From Sthenelais limicola (taxonomy: Eukaryota; Annelida; Polychaeta; Phyllodocida; Sigalionidae), in the NCBI GenBank assembly GCA_942159475.1, contig OW804095.1:55766773-55830772 (forward strand): a stretch of 64,000 nt of DNA. The letters are read 5' to 3'. Under the pieces are notes generated by a model, which did no database searches, was not told the DNA's origin, and saw only the letters and a list, made by a program, of their open reading frames with translations. Of this stretch, positions 61,283 through 64,000 are shown piece after piece. Made by a program: the position numbers and the translations under genes. Numbering within the stretch: the stretch's first letter is position 1; each line of letters opens with the position of its first letter.

Positions 61283-61561
61283 ATGGATGGGACAACCAAT
61301 GTACAGCTCCCTGGTGTATTGGTGCTGTCTGATCCTGAGCTGGTGAAGTTGGGATCCTGTGCCATTGGGCAGTGGTATTATGTAACAGGTCTTTCTGCTG
61401 AAATAGTTGTCACACATCCTTTAAATCCTGATTGCCCAGTTTCTCTACTCAAATTGCCAGGCCAAGTAGGTTCATATGAGTATATAGCCATCGCTGATCA
61501 AACTCTAACCAAGTCCAAACAAGTGTTCGCAGATGCCTGCAGCTCCTCCATGATTAGTTGA
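61283..61561 (+). CDS. 92-residue open frame with OB-fold-like pattern
   Basis: ATG 61283 (context CTCATGG) to TGA 61559-61561. The frame is open a few codons upstream, to TGA at 61262-61264. It encodes MDGTTNVQLPGVLVLSDPEL, then VKLGSCAIGQWYYVTGLSAE, then a Pro/Leu-rich part and a Ser-rich end. A strand ending in (L)LLMDGTTNVQ, then a loop, then GQWYYVTG resembles strands 3 and 4 of OB-fold proteins such as those in telomere-capping or RPA-like complexes. This is pattern recognition only, and no specific protein is claimed. AATAAA follows at 61680-61685. The antisense strand carries a competing exon candidate (61499-61589). Confidence 0.3.
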   Translation: MDGTTNVQLPGVLVLSDPELVKLGSCAIGQWYYVTGLSAEIVVTHPLNPDCPVSLLKLPGQVGSYEYIAIADQTLTKSKQVFADACSSSMIS

Positions 61562-61589
61562 TTTGTTTCCAGCAGCTCTGGGAAGCATC
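61499..61589 (-). CDS. Candidate minus-strand exon C
   Basis: An acceptor-like CCTTATTTATAG precedes 61589. In the phase that starts GA|TGC the exon reads CFPELLETNQLIMEELQASA then NTCLDLVRV and TGA (61499-61501). A weak donor, CTTG|GTTAGA, could end it at 61511. This phase is exactly the one left open by candidate exon A (63434-63521), so A joined to C gives one open frame from an ATG. The Leu/Glu/Gln-rich composition suggests a helix. Antisense to it lies the end of the 61283-61561 plus frame. Confidence 0.25.
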
Positions 61590-62177
61590 CTATAAATAAG
61601 GCCAGGTCACAAATTAAACATCATTAACAGGGGACATAGTTATCATTTGAATACTTGAAATTATCTACCCAGCACTTGTAATAAAATCAGACACCATTGT
61701 ATGAGGTATACAACATTTGTAGATCCCAGGTTGGTTTGTTAAGTTTATATATGCCTAATATTACAGTTGGAAACTATTTGCAAATCATGGAATATAAAAA
61801 AGAAAATAACTCTGTTCCATTTGAGAAGACAGTAAATTTCTGTGCAGGCTGGTAAATGTCTGTATTCAGCAGCCAAATTGGTGGGAAAATTAATTTCTCA
61901 CACTGCATGTCTAATCAAAAGTACATGTCATGTCGTTTCATTGGGATGTTGATTTACAGTACTTAATTTTCTTCATGCTGGATTTGCAATTATCGTGGAA
62001 ATAAGAGCAAGAAATACAAAAATTAGTTTTTTGGTATATTTCAATCGGTATACACACCCTCATATTAAATGCTTACAATTAACTACTGAGTTGTTGCAGG
62101 TAATTATGCACCCACCCCATGTCACTTACAGCTTAAATGGTATCAAACTCCTGTAGATAATTTAATTTATAACATAC
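61590..62177. other. Unassigned AT-rich DNA (possible intron)
   Basis: No frame or repeat is recognised. If exons B and C are real, this is intron between them on the minus strand. Confidence 0.4.
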
Positions 62178-62291
62178 CTTTGGAACAAATCCAGGGGAGC
62201 AGGGCCTGTGGGCAGGACTTGGGAATTCATTACACAGTATCCACCTGTCCGCAGCTAGCAAGAAATGGTTGGGCATACTGTCTACTAATAT
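62178..62291 (-). CDS. Candidate minus-strand exon B (114 nt) with strong splice sites
   Basis: The 3' splice site TTTTCTTTCAG|ATATTAG and the 5' splice site CCAAAG|GTATGT are both close to consensus. Length is 114 nt, a multiple of three. In its own phase 0 it is fully open: ILVDSMPNHFLLAADRWILC, then NEFPSPAHRPCSPGFVPK. In the phase set by candidate exon A it opens DISRQYAQPFLASCGQVDTV and then stops, so inclusion after A would truncate the product. It could be a cassette exon, an exon of another transcript, or a chance match. The family is unknown. Confidence 0.35.
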
Positions 62292-62414
62292 CTGAAAGAA
62301 AACAATGTATTTATCAGTCAAACAGATCCCTATATTTTCCAGTTCATAAAAGTAGATATTTTTCCAGCCAGAAGGGAATACACATATTTATTTCTTGATA
62401 TGCTCAGCCCATAT

Positions 62415-62895
62415 CAGGGTTTGCCAAATCGCCGTTTTTGCTGCCCGGGATAAACAAAACGTCAGTCCAGGTAACTAAGAAAACACATGAGTTTGCCCGT
62501 TGGGCGACCAGTTTTCACCCACTGTTTTCTCAGTGCAGCAATAACCTTGCACCATGTTTATGCTATAATAAGAGGTTCAAGCAGACAACTACAAAGAAAC
62601 ATGCAGTTTTTGTTTGGTTTGGAGTTCATGAAATCGTATCAAGTTATGTCTGTGCCTGCAATGTCTACCAATCGCCAGTCCTTCTTTTATGAAATATACA
62701 TGAATGGTATATGCTCGATTTTTTAATGCAGTTTTGTCATATTCTTAATACTTTTTATTCTTCCTGAAGTTCAAGTATTATGACCATCTTTTAACAAAAG
62801 ATCCCGGGCAACCATGTTTAATGGCTGGGCAACCAGCTTTTGGGTCCTGGTTGCCTGCCGGGCAACCTCATTTCTGAGCGATTTGGGATACCCTG
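62415..62895. mobile_element. hAT-like nonautonomous element (481 bp)
   Basis: The left end CAGGGTTTGCCAAATCGCC (62415-62433) and the right end reverse-complemented, CAGGGTATCCCAAATCGCT (62895-62877), agree at 16 of 19 positions. CAGGG termini with a CCAAA core are usual for hAT elements. Just inside, both ends carry GCCCGG, and GGGCAACCA-type motifs recur (62793-62830, 62840-62870), as in hAT subterminal repeats. The expected 8-bp target duplication is not intact (flanks GCCCATAT and CATAGAGA). No transposase frame is present, so it is nonautonomous. Confidence 0.65.
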
Positions 62896-63433
62896 CATAG
62901 AGATAACATAGGCTCTATATATTGTTTAGCTGGTCAGTAACTGAAGCAATATTGCTCGCAGGCAATACATGGCTGACCTAGTTTTTGGTAAACTGTGCGT
63001 ATGCTTTCTGACCATAGTTCCAGCTTGTCATTAATATTGGGGCTATGTTTTATGTTTTTGTATAATTAATATGGTAATCGTATTTGTCAATCTTAGGTTA
63101 TGATTTAAATAAAGTTAATGAAATATTAACACAAGCATGTTTATGTTACATATTTATATGGTCATTCACTATCAGGCTGAACTTCAATGAAATTTTAATT
63201 TTCTGCGGGCGGCATTAGTAAAGATTATCATCAGCACATGTATAGATGCAGTATACTCTACAATTACAGTATAAAAGATTGGGTGGAGTCAAATTGTAAA
63301 TTAATATTACACAACAGCAGGCTCTATGTGATCTGTTAATAATATGCTGTATACAAATGAATATGGGCGACATTCTATTTATATGAAGATCATTTCCTGT
63401 TACTTTAATATGAAAAGTCACCCAAAAACATAC
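62896..63433. other. Unassigned AT-rich DNA (possible intron)
   Basis: No gene or repeat is recognised. It would be intron if exons A and B belong to one minus-strand transcript. Confidence 0.4.
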
Positions 63434-63521
63434 CAGTCAATTGCTGTTCATGAGTAAGGGCTCCAGGCGGTGAAACCATGGTTACCTTCGCCAGTCTCTA
63501 GCTAGCCCTGTGCATTTGAAC
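63434..63521 (-). CDS. Candidate minus-strand exon A with start codon
   Basis: Acceptor AACTGTTTGCAG|GTTC and donor GACTG|GTATGT bound an 88-nt block. All three frames contain stops before a single ATG in a strong context (AACCATGG, ATG at 63479-63477). From there it reads MVSPPGALTHEQQLT plus one base. This is the expected form of an exon holding the 5' UTR end and start codon. Splicing to candidate exon C keeps the frame open; splicing to exon B meets a stop after 20 codons. The protein family is not recognised. Confidence 0.35.
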
Positions 63522-64000
63522 CTGCAAACAGTTAGAATTTTTTATTTTCTTCCATCACAGTAAAGTAGTGTACAGTACCATGTCATCAGATGTGGGGTGC
63601 CACAAGAATACAATTTTACATAAATTATTGTTTGCATCTTAACTTCAATATAACGTTGGGGTCAAAGCCCATTCTTTGGTTAGAATTACAAACTAAGTGA
63701 TTTTAGTTTAAATTTTGAATATATAACTGTTCCTTTAATTACTTTCATGTTGCTGAATTTTCGAGCTGATGTGTCTTAAGATAAGATAAGATGTTTTTTA
63801 TATGTCTTTTCAGTGAGTACAAATGAGTACCCAACGAGTACTATATAAATAGACAAAAGGGTCAATGTACTGAACCTGTGTATTATTTGAACTATATCAG
63901 TATAACCCACTATGTCAAAGTTACAACCTCATTTGTCTTATTGAATCTGTAAATAATCAGGAGTACACCTGATATATTACACTATCTTACCCATCGCATT
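63522..64000. other. Unassigned DNA to the window edge
   Basis: Contains the retroposon-like tail at 63779. Any 5' UTR exon of the minus-strand candidate gene could lie here or beyond the edge. None is recognised. Confidence 0.4.
63779..63860 (-). mobile_element. Possible retroposon 3' end, minus strand, (TCTTA)n tail
   Basis: On the minus strand ACATATAAAAAACATCTTAT continues as CTTATCTTAAGA (63796-63779). It is an A-rich block followed by pentamer repeats, like the ends at 18999 and 48344. GTAC-CCAACGA-GTAC could form a weak hairpin inside. The evidence is thinner than for the others. Confidence 0.35.

Noticed and set aside
63215..63421. A Cys-Ala-Asp-Asp string in a minus frame, recalling the reverse transcriptase catalytic box
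   Set aside because: The frame ends six residues later and no other reverse transcriptase motif is near.

Overview
This is a window of AT-rich, gene-poor eukaryotic nuclear DNA. It has no operon-like packing, no ribosome binding sites and no long conserved reading frames. It does have microsatellites, minisatellites, a satellite-type array, many short inverted-repeat (MITE-like) elements, retroposon 3' tails, and a few GC-richer islands with exon-sized open frames and splice-like borders. This fits the intergenic or intronic DNA of an animal, most likely a marine invertebrate, but I cannot name the species. Almost all of the open reading frames of 60-130 codons are what chance gives in 64 kb. 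No tRNA, rRNA, CRISPR array or recognisable housekeeping gene was found.

Layout. 1-7.6 kb: unassigned DNA with a perfect 24-bp hairpin (1199-1257), the start of a TA-flanked MITE (4556) and a complete MITE with TIRs TATACATAGTATTCAC (5658-5950). 7.6-10.1 kb: two oppositely oriented copies of an element built from TTCGGCCGAA palindromes and A/T runs, enclosing (AG)n, (TATGG)n-type and purine-rich simple repeats. 10.1-17.3 kb: mostly featureless. 17.3-19.6 kb: a cluster of copies of the TA-flanked MITE family (TIR TGTGATGTGTCACAGGAAAA), two of them beside or containing minus-strand retroposon 3' ends. 22.1-22.9 kb: an island with open frames on both strands and a poly(A) signal. 23-40 kb: unassigned DNA with two hairpins near 31.5-31.9 kb and scattered candidate open frames. 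40.7-41.0 kb: a candidate minus-strand terminal exon. 42.8-43.6 kb: a 69-bp tandem repeat whose period preserves reading frame, then a poly(A)-tailed minus-strand retroposon end. 44.2 kb: a perfect 56-bp palindrome with no spacer. 46-58 kb: sparse, with a G-run, a GAGTC/GACTC cluster, a 110-bp MITE and several candidate exons. 59.1-59.9 kb: a 46-bp-period array of GATATC palindromes. 60-64 kb: the most gene-like end, with a 93-codon plus-strand frame, three minus-strand blocks with good splice borders, and a hAT-like nonautonomous element.

No set of genes can be shown to work together. The best-supported content is repeat biology: at least five distinct inverted-repeat element types, plus a group of retroposon 3' ends, all on the minus strand, that combine a small hairpin with a short tandem tail. 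Gene calls are candidates only and carry low confidence.
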